A DNA stretch of 43,759 bases from Verrucomicrobiota bacterium (GTDB lineage: Bacteria; Verrucomicrobiota; Verrucomicrobiia; Opitutales; Opitutaceae). The translations under genes were made by a program, and so were the position numbers. Below, piece by piece: positions 1 to 15,045 of this stretch. The notes beneath the pieces were generated by a model that worked only from the letters and a program-made list of their open reading frames with translations, was not told the origin of the DNA and did not search any database. Location of the stretch: contig JAPLTN010000048.1 in the NCBI GenBank assembly GCA_026398135.1, positions 1 to 43,759 on the forward strand, read 5' to 3'. The first letter of the stretch is position 1, and each line of letters starts with the position of its first letter.

Positions 1-29
1 CCCGCCGTAGCGTGAACGGGTTTGCGAAC

Positions 30-51
30 GGCGGGGTGCGGCGACCCCGCC
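30..51. repeat. GC-rich hairpin downstream of yggS
   Basis: Perfect 8-bp arms GGCGGGGT (30-37) and ACCCCGCC (44-51) enclose a 6-base loop. It lies about 37 bp past the stop codon of the minus-strand YggS gene. There is no T-run on either side, so it may be a structured 3' end rather than a textbook terminator. Nothing else was seen in 1-87. Confidence 0.4.
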
Positions 52-87
52 CTACATTCTACGGCTATGGCTTGATTTGAAATGCCC

Positions 88-801
88 TCAGCGCGCCCCA
101 AACAACGCCGAGCCCACCCGCACGCACGTGCTCCCGGCCGCGATCGCCAGCTCGATATCCGCGCTCATGCCCATCGAAAGCTCGGGCAAGGCCACCCCGA
201 AGCGCCCCGTAAACTCATCCCGCAGCGCCCGCAGATTGGCAAAAGTTCGCCGCGCATGCTCCGCCGTCTCCGCCGCATCCGCGCCCAGCGGCGCGATGGT
301 CATCAACCCATCCACCCGCAGATTCGGAGCCGCCAGCGCCGCCTCCAGCAAACGCGGCGCATCCTCCGGCTCGCAGCCAAACTTCGCCGGATCACGCCCG
401 GCATTGACCTGCAACAAGACCGCCAGCGGCCGCCCCAGCTCCCCGGCCGCCTTGTCCAGCTGGCGCACCAGTTTCTCCGAATCCACGCTCTGCACCCGGT
501 CAAAGGTCTCGGCCGCCAGCTTCGCCTTGTTGCTTTGCAAATGCCCGATCAGCTCCCAGCGCAACGCCGCCGCCCCGGCCGCCGCCGCCAGCGGACGCTT
601 GGCCGAGGCTTCCTGCACCCGGTTTTCCCCCACCGCCGCCAGCCCGTGCCGCGCCGCATAAATGGCCGCGTCGGCCGGATGCGTTTTCGTTACAGCTAGA
701 AGTTTTACTTCTCCCGCCGCCCGCCCCGACGCCAGGCAAGCCGCCGCGATCCGCGCTTCGACTTTTTCGACACGGGAAAAGAATTCTTCATAGGTGATCA
801 T
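88..801 (-). CDS. yggS: YggS/PROSC-family PLP-binding protein
   Basis: A 237-residue protein of the YggS/YBL036C/PROSC family, a single-domain fold-type III PLP protein involved in vitamin B6 and amino-acid homeostasis; the family has no firmly known enzymatic reaction. The PLP lysine sits in LLAVTKTHP (K39). The family motifs GENRVQEA, WELIGHLQSNK and LSMGMSADIELAI are all present, and the C-terminal GSALFGAR matches the usual end. Length is normal. The ATG at 801 is the only sensible start. The gene is divergent from the LysR regulator with 78 bp between them, so the two probably share a control region. Family assignment is firm; the physiological role is from family knowledge. Confidence 0.95.
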   Translation of the reverse strand: MITYEEFFSRVEKVEARIAAACLASGRAAGEVKLLAVTKTHPADAAIYAARHGLAAVGENRVQEASAKRPLAAAAGAAALRWELIGHLQSNKAKLAAETFDRVQSVDSEKLVRQLDKAAGELGRPLAVLLQVNAGRDPAKFGCEPEDAPRLLEAALAAPNLRVDGLMTIAPLGADAAETAEHARRTFANLRALRDEFTGRFGVALPELSMGMSADIELAIAAGSTCVRVGSALFGAR

Positions 802-822
802 AGTGTAAGCTGGTTTTCTCTG

Positions 823-850
823 TTGCAGTGGAATTAGATGAAATTATACC
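823..850 (+). promoter_or_regulatory. candidate sigma70-type promoter of the LysR gene
   Basis: TTGCAG (823-828) and TATACC (845-850) are spaced by 16 bp, upstream of the LysR start at 880 in an AT-richer island between divergent genes. Judged by eye from the consensus only. Confidence 0.35.
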
Positions 851-868
851 CTAAAAGCACAATTTAGG
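850..868. promoter_or_regulatory. inverted repeat, candidate LysR autoregulatory operator
   Basis: Perfect inverted repeat CCTAAA (850-855), 7-bp spacer, TTTAGG (863-868). It contains a T-N11-A type arrangement typical of LysR-family sites. It lies between the candidate -10 box and the LysR start codon, where bound protein would block its own transcription. Inferred from position and symmetry. Confidence 0.4.
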
Positions 869-879
869 CCCAAAACCCC

Positions 880-1782
880 ATGCAAATCGAGAACTTCAAA
901 ATCTTCGCCGATCTCGTGGAGACGAAAAGCTTTTCCAAGGCGGCCAAGATCAATGGCATCACCCAATCCGCCGTCAGCCAGCAGGCCCGCGCGATGGAAA
1001 AAACCTTCAAGGCGCTGCTCATCGACCGCAGCCAGAAGCAATTTCAGCTTACCCGCGAGGGCTACCAAGTTTACGAATCGGCCAAGGAGATCCTGCATAC
1101 CTACGATAAGCTGGATTCGGACCTGCAAGAGCTAAAAAAAGTCATCAGCGGCACCATCCGCATCTCGACCATTTACTCCATCGGCCTGCACGAACTGCCT
1201 CCCTACATTAAAAAGTTCCTCCAGGATTTCCCCTCCGTGAACGTACGGGTGGAATACCGGCGCAACAACCTCGTTTACGAAGACATCCTGCACAACTCGG
1301 TGGACTTCGGGCTCGTCGCCTTTCCCCTCAAACAACGCCAGATCGAGATCCTCCCCTTCCGCAACGACCGTCTCGTCCTCATCACCCCGCCCAACCACCC
1401 GCTGGCGAAAAAAGGCGAAGTCTCGGTCTCCGAACTGGCCGGCCACAAATTCATCGGCTTCGATCCCGACATCCCCACCCGCAAGGCGGTGGACCAGATC
1501 TTCCGCGACCATAAACTCGAAAACTGCGAGCCCGTCATGGAGTTCGACAACATCGAGACCGTTAAACGCGCGGTCGAGATCGACCACGGCATCGCCATCG
1601 TGCCCCAAGCCACCGTTCAACAAGAAGTTAAAGCAGGCACTCTCGCCGTGCTCAAACTCAAGGGCAAAGACTTCACCCGCCCCCTCGCCATCCTCCACCG
1701 CAAGGGCCGCGTGCTCACCCCCGCGATGAAAAAGTTCATCGCCACCCTGGGCATGGAACTCGGCATCGGCGGCCCGGTTTAA
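880..1782 (+). CDS. LysR-family transcriptional regulator
   Basis: A 300-residue LysR-type regulator. Residues 1-60 form the winged helix-turn-helix (FSKAAKINGITQSAVSQQ is the recognition-helix region). About residue 85 onward is the periplasmic-binding-protein-like effector domain, beginning ISGTIRISTIYSIG. Its ligand cannot be read from sequence. Length is typical. The ATG at 880 gives the standard N terminus (MQIENFKIFADLVETKSF). The gene is divergent from yggS, and an inverted repeat between promoter and start suggests autoregulation. The next gene downstream, a thioredoxin, is 158 bp away and probably separate. Confidence 0.93.
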   Translation: MQIENFKIFADLVETKSFSKAAKINGITQSAVSQQARAMEKTFKALLIDRSQKQFQLTREGYQVYESAKEILHTYDKLDSDLQELKKVISGTIRISTIYSIGLHELPPYIKKFLQDFPSVNVRVEYRRNNLVYEDILHNSVDFGLVAFPLKQRQIEILPFRNDRLVLITPPNHPLAKKGEVSVSELAGHKFIGFDPDIPTRKAVDQIFRDHKLENCEPVMEFDNIETVKRAVEIDHGIAIVPQATVQQEVKAGTLAVLKLKGKDFTRPLAILHRKGRVLTPAMKKFIATLGMELGIGGPV

Positions 1783-1940
1783 CGCCCCGAGGATTTGCGA
1801 TTTCGCCGCATCGGGCGGTAGCTCGTTCGGCCAAGCCCTGCCCAAGGGCTCGACAACGCCAACGGGAATTTTTTCCCGCTTTGGCGTATCTCATGCACGT
1901 CAGCGCTGTCCGAGCTGTCTCACCCACCACTCCACCACCC

Positions 1941-2480
1941 ATGAAATCCCGTCTCCGCCTCGTCCCCCTCAGCCTCGCCGCCGCCGCCCTATTGGTTGCT
2001 GGCATCCTCGCGCCCGCCTTCCGGGCCGACGCCCAGCCTCTGCTGCCCAAACCCGCCACCCTGCCCGTCATGGGCCCCTCGCCCACCTGGCAATTAACCA
2101 CCCTCGACGGCAAACCCATCGGCAAAGACACCCTCAAGGGCAAAATCGTCGTCCTCGACTTCTGGGCCACCTGGTGCCCGCCCTGCGTGCGCGAGATCCC
2201 CGGCTACGTGCAGCTCCAGAAGAAGTACGCCGATAAGGGCCTCGTCATCGTCGGCCTCTCGGTGGACCAAAAAGGCGCCGCCGTCGTCGAACCCTTCGCC
2301 AAGAAAAACGCCGTCAACTATCCCCTCGCCCTCGTCTCGCCCGAAATCATCGAAACCTTCGGCGGTATCGAGTCCATCCCGACCACCTTCCTGATCGACC
2401 GCGAAGGCAATGTCCGCCACCGCAAGGTCGGCGCGATGGAAACCGAGGAATACGAGAAACTCATCAAGTCGCTGCTCTAA
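1941..2480 (+). CDS. TlpA/ResA-like membrane-associated thioredoxin
   Basis: A 179-residue thioredoxin-fold protein of the TlpA/AhpC-TSA group. Residues 1-35 are a signal peptide or membrane anchor (MKSRLRLVPLSL followed by an Ala/Leu core and an AQ-type cleavage region), so the protein acts in the periplasm. The active site WATWCPPC has redox cysteines C79 and C82, and the cis-proline loop is SIPTTFLIDREG. Members reduce disulfides, often in cytochrome c maturation or general thiol homeostasis; no cytochrome genes lie nearby, so the partner is unknown. An upstream in-frame start at 1881 exists, but the ATG at 1941 gives a proper signal peptide and was preferred. Confidence 0.9.
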   Translation: MKSRLRLVPLSLAAAALLVAGILAPAFRADAQPLLPKPATLPVMGPSPTWQLTTLDGKPIGKDTLKGKIVVLDFWATWCPPCVREIPGYVQLQKKYADKGLVIVGLSVDQKGAAVVEPFAKKNAVNYPLALVSPEIIETFGGIESIPTTFLIDREGNVRHRKVGAMETEEYEKLIKSLL

Positions 2481-2522
2481 TTTCGCCGGCCCGTCCCCGG
2501 CCCGCGTTCGCGTTCCCCCGCC

Positions 2523-2879
2523 GTGTCCGCCGTTGCCGACTCCGCCGCCACCCTCCAAGACTCCGCCGCGTGCCTGCGCTGCGGAGTTTGTTGTTTTTCC
2601 CACCTGGAAACCTACGTGCGGGTGACCGGCGATGACTGGACCCGCCTCGGCCCCGATGCCGAACGCTTCGCCCACTTCGTCGGCAACCGCGCCTACCTCC
2701 GCATGACCGACGGCCACTGCGCCGCCCTCGCCGTGCGCACCGCCGCCGACGGAGCCCGCGAATACGTTTGCCGCATCTATGAACGCCGCCCGCAAACCTG
2801 CCGCGACCTCGCCTGCGGTTCCCCCGAATGCGAAGGCGAACGCGCCCTCAAGAGCGAACGCCCCGCCGCCGCCACCTAA
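2523..2879 (+). CDS. YkgJ-family cysteine-cluster protein
   Basis: A 118-residue protein of the YkgJ/CxxCxxCC (UPF0153) family, thought to bind zinc or an Fe-S cluster. It has the diagnostic N-terminal CLRCGVCC and the C-terminal pattern CRIYERRPQTCRDLAC followed by one more Cys. Function is unknown. The start is a GTG at 2523, 42 bp after the thioredoxin stop, so co-transcription with it is plausible, and a redox link is possible but inferred. It converges on the DUF4202 gene with only 7 bp between stops. Confidence 0.85.
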   Translation: MSAVADSAATLQDSAACLRCGVCCFSHLETYVRVTGDDWTRLGPDAERFAHFVGNRAYLRMTDGHCAALAVRTAADGAREYVCRIYERRPQTCRDLACGSPECEGERALKSERPAAAT

Positions 2880-2886
2880 TCCCGCC

Positions 2887-3474
2887 TCACCCCGCCAACG
2901 CCGTGCGCACCAGCGCCGCGATGGGCGCGGGCAACTCCAGCGCCAGCGCCGCCGCCTGCGCCGCCGGACTCATCTTGCGCCAGGTCTTGCGCAGAATATC
3001 GACGAACTTCTCCTCGGTGTAGTCCGCATGCGTCGCCGCGAAATCCGCGATCTCGTTCTCCAAAAACACCAGACACGCCGCGTCTTCCAAAACCTGCGTG
3101 CCTGCATTGGTTTTAAGACCGGTTTTCGAGACCCACGTAGCCACCTCCGCCGCCTCGCCCGCCTCAACTCCGGCCGCGAGCAACAACTCGCGCGCCCGCT
3201 CCGCCTGCTTTACGTAGAGCCCTCGCCGCCACGCATGGTAACCAACCTTATCCAGCGGATAGCTCGCCCGCGGCGTCAGCCAGCGCTCCAAGTGCTGACA
3301 CCGCGCCGCCAGCCGCAAATGCGGCGCCGCGTCCGGCACCAGACGCACCACCCACGCCTCCACCCGCTCGCCATAAACCAGCTCGGCGGCGCGCCCGTCG
3401 GCGGCCCGTTTGGGGTCGGCGGCATGGGCCGCGTCGATGGCCGAGCGCGCCCGCTCGTAAGCTTCGTTGCTCAT
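2887..3474 (-). CDS. DUF4202 domain-containing protein
   Basis: A 195-residue protein matching the DUF4202 family by its conserved blocks: AIDAAHAADPKR near the N terminus, then LRLAARCQHLERW, PRASYPLDKVGYHAWR, and a C-terminal FLENEIADF/DILRKTWRKMS region. The conserved His and Asp residues recall HD-type metal enzymes, but no activity has been established that I know of. No signal peptide or membrane segment, so cytosolic. It lies 18 bp downstream of the hypothetical gene at 3493-3960 on the same strand, suggesting a two-gene operon. Confidence 0.8.
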   Translation of the reverse strand: MSNEAYERARSAIDAAHAADPKRAADGRAAELVYGERVEAWVVRLVPDAAPHLRLAARCQHLERWLTPRASYPLDKVGYHAWRRGLYVKQAERARELLLAAGVEAGEAAEVATWVSKTGLKTNAGTQVLEDAACLVFLENEIADFAATHADYTEEKFVDILRKTWRKMSPAAQAAALALELPAPIAALVRTALAG

Positions 3475-3492
3475 GTTAGTCGCGCAGGAAAA

Positions 3493-3960
3493 TCAACCCT
3501 TGGCCCCGCGCAGCAGAATGATGTGCGCCAGATCGTGTTTCTCGAACTCGTCCCAGTACCCGTCCTCGATCTCCTTGAGCCGTAAATCCGCGTCGATCGG
3601 CGGCCCGCCCTTGCCCTTGGCGTGACTGCGCGCCTGCTCCGCCGCGAGATCGCGATCTGCCAGACGGGCAACCAGCTCGTGCCAGAACAAATCATTGGAG
3701 TAATCGCCCTCGATCTTCCGCAGGCGTTCGTCTTCGAGCATTTTCTCCGAAGGCATGAGCAGGCCGTTGCTCGCCACCGTCACCATGTCCGCGCAGCCCA
3801 GCGGCGTGGCCAGATCAAAGATCTTTTGCTGGATTTCCTGATAACGGGCGAGGTGCGGATTCTCCTCCTCGGGCGGACGCGCGCCCGCGATCACGCGCGA
3901 CCCGAGATAGGCGAGTTCCAGCAAACGGGCGTATTCCTTGGCGGTGAACATTACCTTCAT
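3493..3960 (-). CDS. conserved hypothetical protein
   Basis: A 155-residue soluble protein that I do not recognise. It begins MKVMFTAKEYARLLEL and is rich in charged residues, with no signal peptide, membrane segment or clear catalytic motif. The open frame extends upstream to 4056, but that extension is low-complexity Gly/Arg, so the ATG at 3960 was chosen; the ATG at 3951 is also possible. It is followed 18 bp later by the DUF4202 gene on the same strand, so the two are probably co-transcribed. Confidence 0.7.
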   Translation of the reverse strand: MKVMFTAKEYARLLELAYLGSRVIAGARPPEEENPHLARYQEIQQKIFDLATPLGCADMVTVASNGLLMPSEKMLEDERLRKIEGDYSNDLFWHELVARLADRDLAAEQARSHAKGKGGPPIDADLRLKEIEDGYWDEFEKHDLAHIILLRGAKG

Positions 3961-4114
3961 AAGCACTCGAAATGCACCGCCCCCGCCCCTCGGCGCAAGG
4001 CCGTAAGGCGCCCCACCCCAAGCCAACCTCCCCAATCCTCCATCCCGCCGCGCCACCCACCTTCGCCATCAACCCTCTCCCTCCACCCGTCCTTTCCCCA
4101 GCGCCCCCAGCATC

Positions 4115-4135
4115 AAGTAACCTATTAGGTTACTT
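4115..4135. repeat. palindromic intergenic repeat (empty IS110 target)
   Basis: Arms AAGTAACC (4115-4122) and GGTTACTT (4128-4135) enclose TATTA. The left flank (CCCCCAGCATCAAGTAACC) nearly matches 19376-19395, and the right flank matches 21030-21042. It is therefore a second, uninterrupted copy of the site in which the IS110 element at 19.4-21.0 kb sits. Located in the 270-bp gap upstream of glyQS, which otherwise shows nothing recognisable. Confidence 0.75.
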
Positions 4136-4230
4136 TGCCTGCTTCGCGTTTCGCTCCACGCTCCACGCCGCCGCCTCATCCGCCGCCGCCATTGACCGCG
4201 CCGCGCCCGCCCCGCTAAACATTCCCGCTT

Positions 4231-5778
4231 ATGTCCACGCCCGCCGCCTCCGCCGAACCCGCCAACCTCATGGAAGCCGTCGTCTCCCTCGCGAAACGCC
4301 GCGGCTTCGTTTTCCCCTCCTCCGAGATCTACGGCGGACTCAACGGCTTCTTCGACTACGGCCCCCTTGGCGTCGAATTGAAGAAAAACATCCGCGACTG
4401 CTGGTGGAACGACATGGTCCGCCGCCGCGACGACGTCGTCGGCATCGAGACCTCCATCATCATGCATCCCAAGATCTGGGAAGCCTCCGGCCACGTCGCC
4501 GGCTTCAGCGACCCCCTCGTTGACTGCAAAGTCTCCAAAAACCGCTACCGCGCCGACCAGCTCTTCTGGTCCCCCATCGTCATCACCAGCCCCGAAGGCG
4601 TGACCGCGATCCACGGCTACGTCTCGGCCCTCGAAAACGAAAATACCGCCGAGGAACTCCAGGCCGCCGCCGAACTCTTCAAACGCAAAAAAGCCATCGT
4701 CGGCACCCTCGCCCCCGTCCAGCCCAAGGACTTCACCGAAGCCACCGCCGACGAGGTCGCCAAGATCCCCTCGCCCGCCACCGGCAACCCCGACCTCACC
4801 CCGCCCCGCGCCTTCAACATGATGTTCCAGACGAACGTCGGCGCCATGACCGACGCCTCGTCCGTCGCCTACCTCCGCCCCGAGACCGCCCAGGGCATGT
4901 TCGTCGATTTCAAGAACGTCGTGGACACCGGCCGCGTTAAACTCCCCTTCGGCATCGCCCAGACCGGCAAATCCTTCCGCAACGAAATCACCCCGCGCAA
5001 CTTCATCTTCCGCTCCCGCGAGTTCGAGCAGATGGAGATGGAATTCTTCATCCACGAGGACGACGACTGGGCCAAGTGGCACCGCTACTGGATCGACTGG
5101 TGCACCGGCTGGCTCAAGAGCATCGGCCTGCCCGCGTCCCATCTTTCCGAATACGATCACCTCAAGGAGAAACTCGCGTTCTACTCCAAGGGCACGACCG
5201 ACATCATGTTCAAGTTCCCCTTCGGCGTGCAGGAGCTCTGGGGCATCGCCGCCCGCGGCAACTACGACCTCGGCCAGCACGAAAAAGCCAGCGGCGTGCC
5301 CCAGGCCATCTTTGACGAAACCTCCAAAAAGAAATTCGTTCCCCACGTCATCGAGCCCGCCGTCGGCCTCGACCGCATCTTCCTCGCCACCCTCTGCGCC
5401 GGCTACGCCGAAGAGGCCGTCACCGACGAGAAGGGCAACACCGAGCAACGCACCGTCCTGCGCTTCAGCCCCCGCATCGCCCCGGTCAAGGTCGCCATCC
5501 TGCCCCTGCTCAAAAACAAGGAGACCCTCACCGACCGCGCCAAGGCCCTCTATAAAAAACTCCAGCGCCGCTACGCCGTGTTCTACGACGAGGGCGGTGC
5601 CATCGGCCGCCGCTACCGCCGCCAGGACGAGATCGGCACGCCGTGGTGCGTCACCATCGACTTCGACACCATCGAAAAGCCCGGCGACACCTTCACCCTG
5701 CGCGAACGTGACTCCATGGCCCAGCGCCGCGTGACCGAAGCCGAACTCTTCGCCCTGCTCGAAGAACAGGTGTATTAA
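4231..5778 (+). CDS. glyQS: glycyl-tRNA synthetase (alpha2 type)
   Basis: A 515-residue class II glycyl-tRNA synthetase of the single-chain dimeric type, charging tRNA-Gly with glycine in the cytosol. The N terminus carries the signature [18 protein letters not shown]. Motif 2 is around residues 243-270 ([19 protein letters not shown]), motif 3 lies in the region [14 protein letters not shown], and the anticodon-binding domain runs from about residue 420 ([10 protein letters not shown]). Length fits bacterial members, which have about 460-520 residues. The ATG at 4231 follows a pyrimidine-rich leader without a visible Shine-Dalgarno or T-box. The helicase gene starts 21 bp downstream. Confidence 0.97.
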   Translation: MSTPAASAEPANLMEAVVSLAKRRGFVFPSSEIYGGLNGFFDYGPLGVELKKNIRDCWWNDMVRRRDDVVGIETSIIMHPKIWEASGHVAGFSDPLVDCKVSKNRYRADQLFWSPIVITSPEGVTAIHGYVSALENENTAEELQAAAELFKRKKAIVGTLAPVQPKDFTEATADEVAKIPSPATGNPDLTPPRAFNMMFQTNVGAMTDASSVAYLRPETAQGMFVDFKNVVDTGRVKLPFGIAQTGKSFRNEITPRNFIFRSREFEQMEMEFFIHEDDDWAKWHRYWIDWCTGWLKSIGLPASHLSEYDHLKEKLAFYSKGTTDIMFKFPFGVQELWGIAARGNYDLGQHEKASGVPQAIFDETSKKKFVPHVIEPAVGLDRIFLATLCAGYAEEAVTDEKGNTEQRTVLRFSPRIAPVKVAILPLLKNKETLTDRAKALYKKLQRRYAVFYDEGGAIGRRYRRQDEIGTPWCVTIDFDTIEKPGDTFTLRERDSMAQRRVTEAELFALLEEQVY

Positions 5779-5799
5779 CCCGCCACCCTCGCCCTCGCC

Positions 5800-9525
<3,726 letters not shown>

Positions 9526-9528
9526 ACT

Positions 9529-12725
<3,197 letters not shown>

Positions 12726-12767
12726 CGAACCTCAGACGCGCCCTCGCCCGCTCCACCCCACGCTATT

Positions 12768-12785
12768 AAAGGAAGCCCTTCCTTT
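12768..12785. terminator. candidate terminator hairpin after the helicase pair
   Basis: AAAGGAAG (12768-12775), CC, CTTCCTTT (12778-12785), followed by an AT-rich stretch, 43 bp after the helicase stop. It lacks a clean T-run. The remainder of 12726-12876 is AT-rich and carries no gene. Confidence 0.4.
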
Positions 12786-12876
12786 CCTTAATAAGATTTC
12801 CGCTATTAAGCCTTCGTTACAATAATCATAGCCTATTAAGCTTTAACACATAGTGAGTGCCATTCGGCCAAGTTTG

Positions 12877-13785
12877 TTAGGGCCAAGTTAGTAGGGAACC
12901 GTCTCGCAACGATTGCCGCACCTCTCCAGATGTGGTCCTCCACAAAACACTGAGCTCATTTCCTCTCGAAGAAAAATCTTTGGGGCTAACTTCCAAGGGT
13001 AGCTTTCTTTCCGAAATGATGCGCATGAGTTGGTAGGTTACGTTTGCAGGTCCTGCGTTGGGATTTTCAAGAACGTTTCCGCCAAAGTTAGCAGACCTGT
13101 GATTCATGCCATATCTTGCCTCGATTATGGTAAGTTCTGGGCGGGGCCAAGGAAGTGATTCGTAAAAACCACCCTTGCCGTCTAGGAAACGGGTTAAGTC
13201 TTCGTTGGACACCAAGGTATTTTCTACAAAAAGACGGAAGGCTTTCTCATCAATGCGCACCCAAATGGCGCTTTGATCTCCGTCTTTTAATGGTCGCGCT
13301 AGAAGCAGCCAAAACATGGGGTCAATACGAGACATTCGGTATCCGCCTTCTGCCGGCGAGGCTTCGATCCTTTCTAGCGAGCCTTTGATCTCCAACTTGC
13401 GCGAAATTTCATGGATTGATGAATCTAATTTGAGGCCAAGTTTTTTGGCGCGTGTGATCTGTTCTTGTGTGAAAGCTTGGTCTGAATCCGATAGTTTATT
13501 CAGACTGATTTTGAAAAGCACTGAATCGCTGCTTCTGCGGATGATTACGGTTTGATTGTCGGCGGCGACAAGCGAGCCCTCGAAACTTTGATTATTTTGA
13601 TTTGTCCACTGCTTAGCCGAAAGGTTAGGCTGAACAAGAACTGGAGCTGGAGCTGGAGCTGGAGCTGGAGCTGGAGCTGGAGCTGGAGCTGGAGCTGGAG
13701 CCCAAAGTTTGGAAATTTTTGGCCAATATTGAACTGTCGCTACAATAATCGCTAAAAAAACAAGGGCTTTTAGTAAACTTTTCAT
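12877..13785 (-). CDS. membrane-anchored SHD1-like domain protein with Ala-Pro linker
   Basis: A 302-residue protein. The N terminus MKSLLKALVFLAIIVATVQ is a membrane anchor, followed by about ten Ala-Pro pairs that form a stiff extracytoplasmic spacer. The segment QWTNQNNQSFEGSLVAADNQ through LNKLSDSDQAFTQ resembles an SHD1 (SLA1 homology 1) domain, common in Planctomycetes and Verrucomicrobia, where its ligand is mostly unknown. The C-terminal 180 residues are unrecognised. An open frame extends upstream to 14226, but that is antisense to the Fic gene, so the ATG at 13785 was chosen. Base composition is clearly lower in GC than the neighbours, suggesting horizontal acquisition. Confidence 0.8.
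   Translation of the reverse strand: MKSLLKALVFLAIIVATVQYWPKISKLWAPAPAPAPAPAPAPAPAPAPVLVQPNLSAKQWTNQNNQSFEGSLVAADNQTVIIRRSSDSVLFKISLNKLSDSDQAFTQEQITRAKKLGLKLDSSIHEISRKLEIKGSLERIEASPAEGGYRMSRIDPMFWLLLARPLKDGDQSAIWVRIDEKAFRLFVENTLVSNEDLTRFLDGKGGFYESLPWPRPELTIIEARYGMNHRSANFGGNVLENPNAGPANVTYQLMRIISERKLPLEVSPKDFSSRGNELSVLWRTTSGEVRQSLRDGSLLTWP
13641..13700. repeat. hexanucleotide tandem repeat (CTGGAG)x10
   Basis: Ten uninterrupted copies of CTGGAG on the plus strand. They encode the (Ala-Pro)n linker of the minus-strand SHD1-like protein. A 6-bp unit keeps the reading frame, so copy-number changes would lengthen or shorten the linker by two residues each. Confidence 0.95.
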
Positions 13786-13806
13786 CAGTGCAGAACTTGA
13801 ATAAAT

Positions 13807-14409
13807 TTGATTATAATAATCAAGACGCGAAAGACCGCTGTCCCCATTCTTATTAAAGCCGCGCTGGCCCACGTCCAGTTTGAGACCATCCACCCCTTTC
13901 TCGACGGCAACGGCCGCATCGGCCGCCTCCTGATCACGTTGCTGCTCTGCCACGATAACGTCCTGCATCAGCCCCTGCTCTACCTGTCGCTGCACCTCAA
14001 AAAAAACCGCGCCGAATACTACGAGCTGCTCCAACGTGTGCGCCTGGAGGGAGTTTGGGAGGAATGGCTTCTGTTCTTCCTTCGCGGTGTAGCCGAAACC
14101 GCCGAACAAGCTGCGGGCACAGTCAAACGGGTCATAACCTTGTTCGCCACCGACGCGCAACGCATTGAAACCCTCGGTCGCGCCGCCACCACCACGCTTC
14201 GCGTTCACCGGCTGCTGCAAAAACAACTCTCTATTAGTGCCCGCACCGCCGCCACCACCCTGGATCTGTCTTTTCCGGCTGTAAACGGGGCCTTGGAAAA
14301 ACTCGTCGAACTCGGCATCGCCCGCGAACTCACCGGCACCCCGCGCAACCGAGTCTTCGCCTACGACGCCTACCTCCGCATCTTAAGCGAAGGCACCGAG
14401 CCGCTATAA
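13807..14409 (+). pseudogene. Fic-family protein, 5'-truncated remnant
   Basis: The first recognisable residues (PILIKAALAHVQFE, from about 13843) are the middle of a Fic domain. The catalytic loop HPFLDGNGRIGR (about 13891-13926) is intact, followed by the usual Fic C terminus and a winged-helix-like tail (SARTAATTLDLSFPAVNGALEKL) ending at TAA 14409. Intact proteins of this type are about 370 residues, so some 160-180 N-terminal residues are missing. That includes the substrate flap and, in class II Fic proteins, the inhibitory helix. The break abuts the low-GC SHD1 gene, suggesting deletion or replacement on insertion. No good start codon is present: the frame opens with TTG at 13807. Fic enzymes AMPylate proteins; this copy is probably dead. 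Confidence 0.8.
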
Positions 14410-14439
14410 TTTCACGCTATAATCAATGCGCGCAGGCGT

Positions 14440-15045
14440 TTAACTCTGAAGCTTTCGCAGGCCTTTCAAGTGACTCGAAATCATCGCTGAAATTTCATCG
14501 ATGGAGTATTTTGCAGGAGCGCATTTCTCCGCCCACGAACGGCCCGGGTGCATAACATCCCAAAGCGGACGTTGCCCCCCGTAGCGACCGGAGCCCGGAT
14601 CATGATTGCCAAAGCCCTCGACAACCAAGTTCCAGAGCGGACGGTAACGTTGAATCATCAAACTCTCCGCGAGAGGAATCCAGATATCGTCCACCACCAA
14701 ATGCCGACAAGCGAAGTGTCCAAGATCGAGCGCCGGGACGCATTGCAGGGAATCGGCATGCTCTCTTAAGCGATTATACAAGGCACTGGAGTGGGCCGAG
14801 GCGTCCGCCGACAAGCCCTTTCGGCCGCCCGCTGGTATCGCTTTACCCACATAAATCGGGTGTGTTGCCGCCTTTTTGTTAATCCGAACCAACGGTGCAT
14901 AAGCTTCGTGGTCGCCATGATAATAAATCGCGTAAATCCCCGCGCCGTTAAAGGCCGCAAGATTCGATAATGGCCGGGCTGGCTCCTCCAAAAGCGCATC
15001 CACCACGCTTTTGCCCAAATTGGTTTTATCGAGTGGATTAAACAC
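14440..15045 (-). CDS. Eco29kI-like GIY-YIG type II restriction endonuclease
   Basis: A 201-residue endonuclease of the Eco29kI family, GIY-YIG fold. Visible motifs are GAGIYAIYYHG (the GIY strand), PIYVGKA (the YVG strand), RLREHADS, LVVDDIWIPLAESLMI (catalytic Glu) and PLWN with GFGNHDPGSGR. The family prototype cleaves CCGCGG; specificity here is inferred from similarity and the matching methyltransferase. The ATG at 15045 overlaps the end of the methyltransferase gene by 8 bp, so it is co-transcribed and probably translationally coupled after its methylase, a common safety order. Length is normal and no lesion is seen. Confidence 0.88.
   Translation of the reverse strand: MFNPLDKTNLGKSVVDALLEEPARPLSNLAAFNGAGIYAIYYHGDHEAYAPLVRINKKAATHPIYVGKAIPAGGRKGLSADASAHSSALYNRLREHADSLQCVPALDLGHFACRHLVVDDIWIPLAESLMIQRYRPLWNLVVEGFGNHDPGSGRYGGQRPLWDVMHPGRSWAEKCAPAKYSIDEISAMISSHLKGLRKLQS

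Noticed and set aside
3961-4230. T-box or other leader regulation of glyQS
   Set aside because: No T-box sequence or specifier stem visible; only the palindromic repeat is notable.
13641-13700. CRISPR-like array
   Set aside because: The repeat is a 6-bp tandem unit without spacers and encodes an Ala-Pro linker.
13786-14226. Upstream extension of the SHD1-like protein to 449 residues
   Set aside because: The extra residues are antisense to the Fic fragment; the ATG at 13785 starts directly at the membrane anchor.
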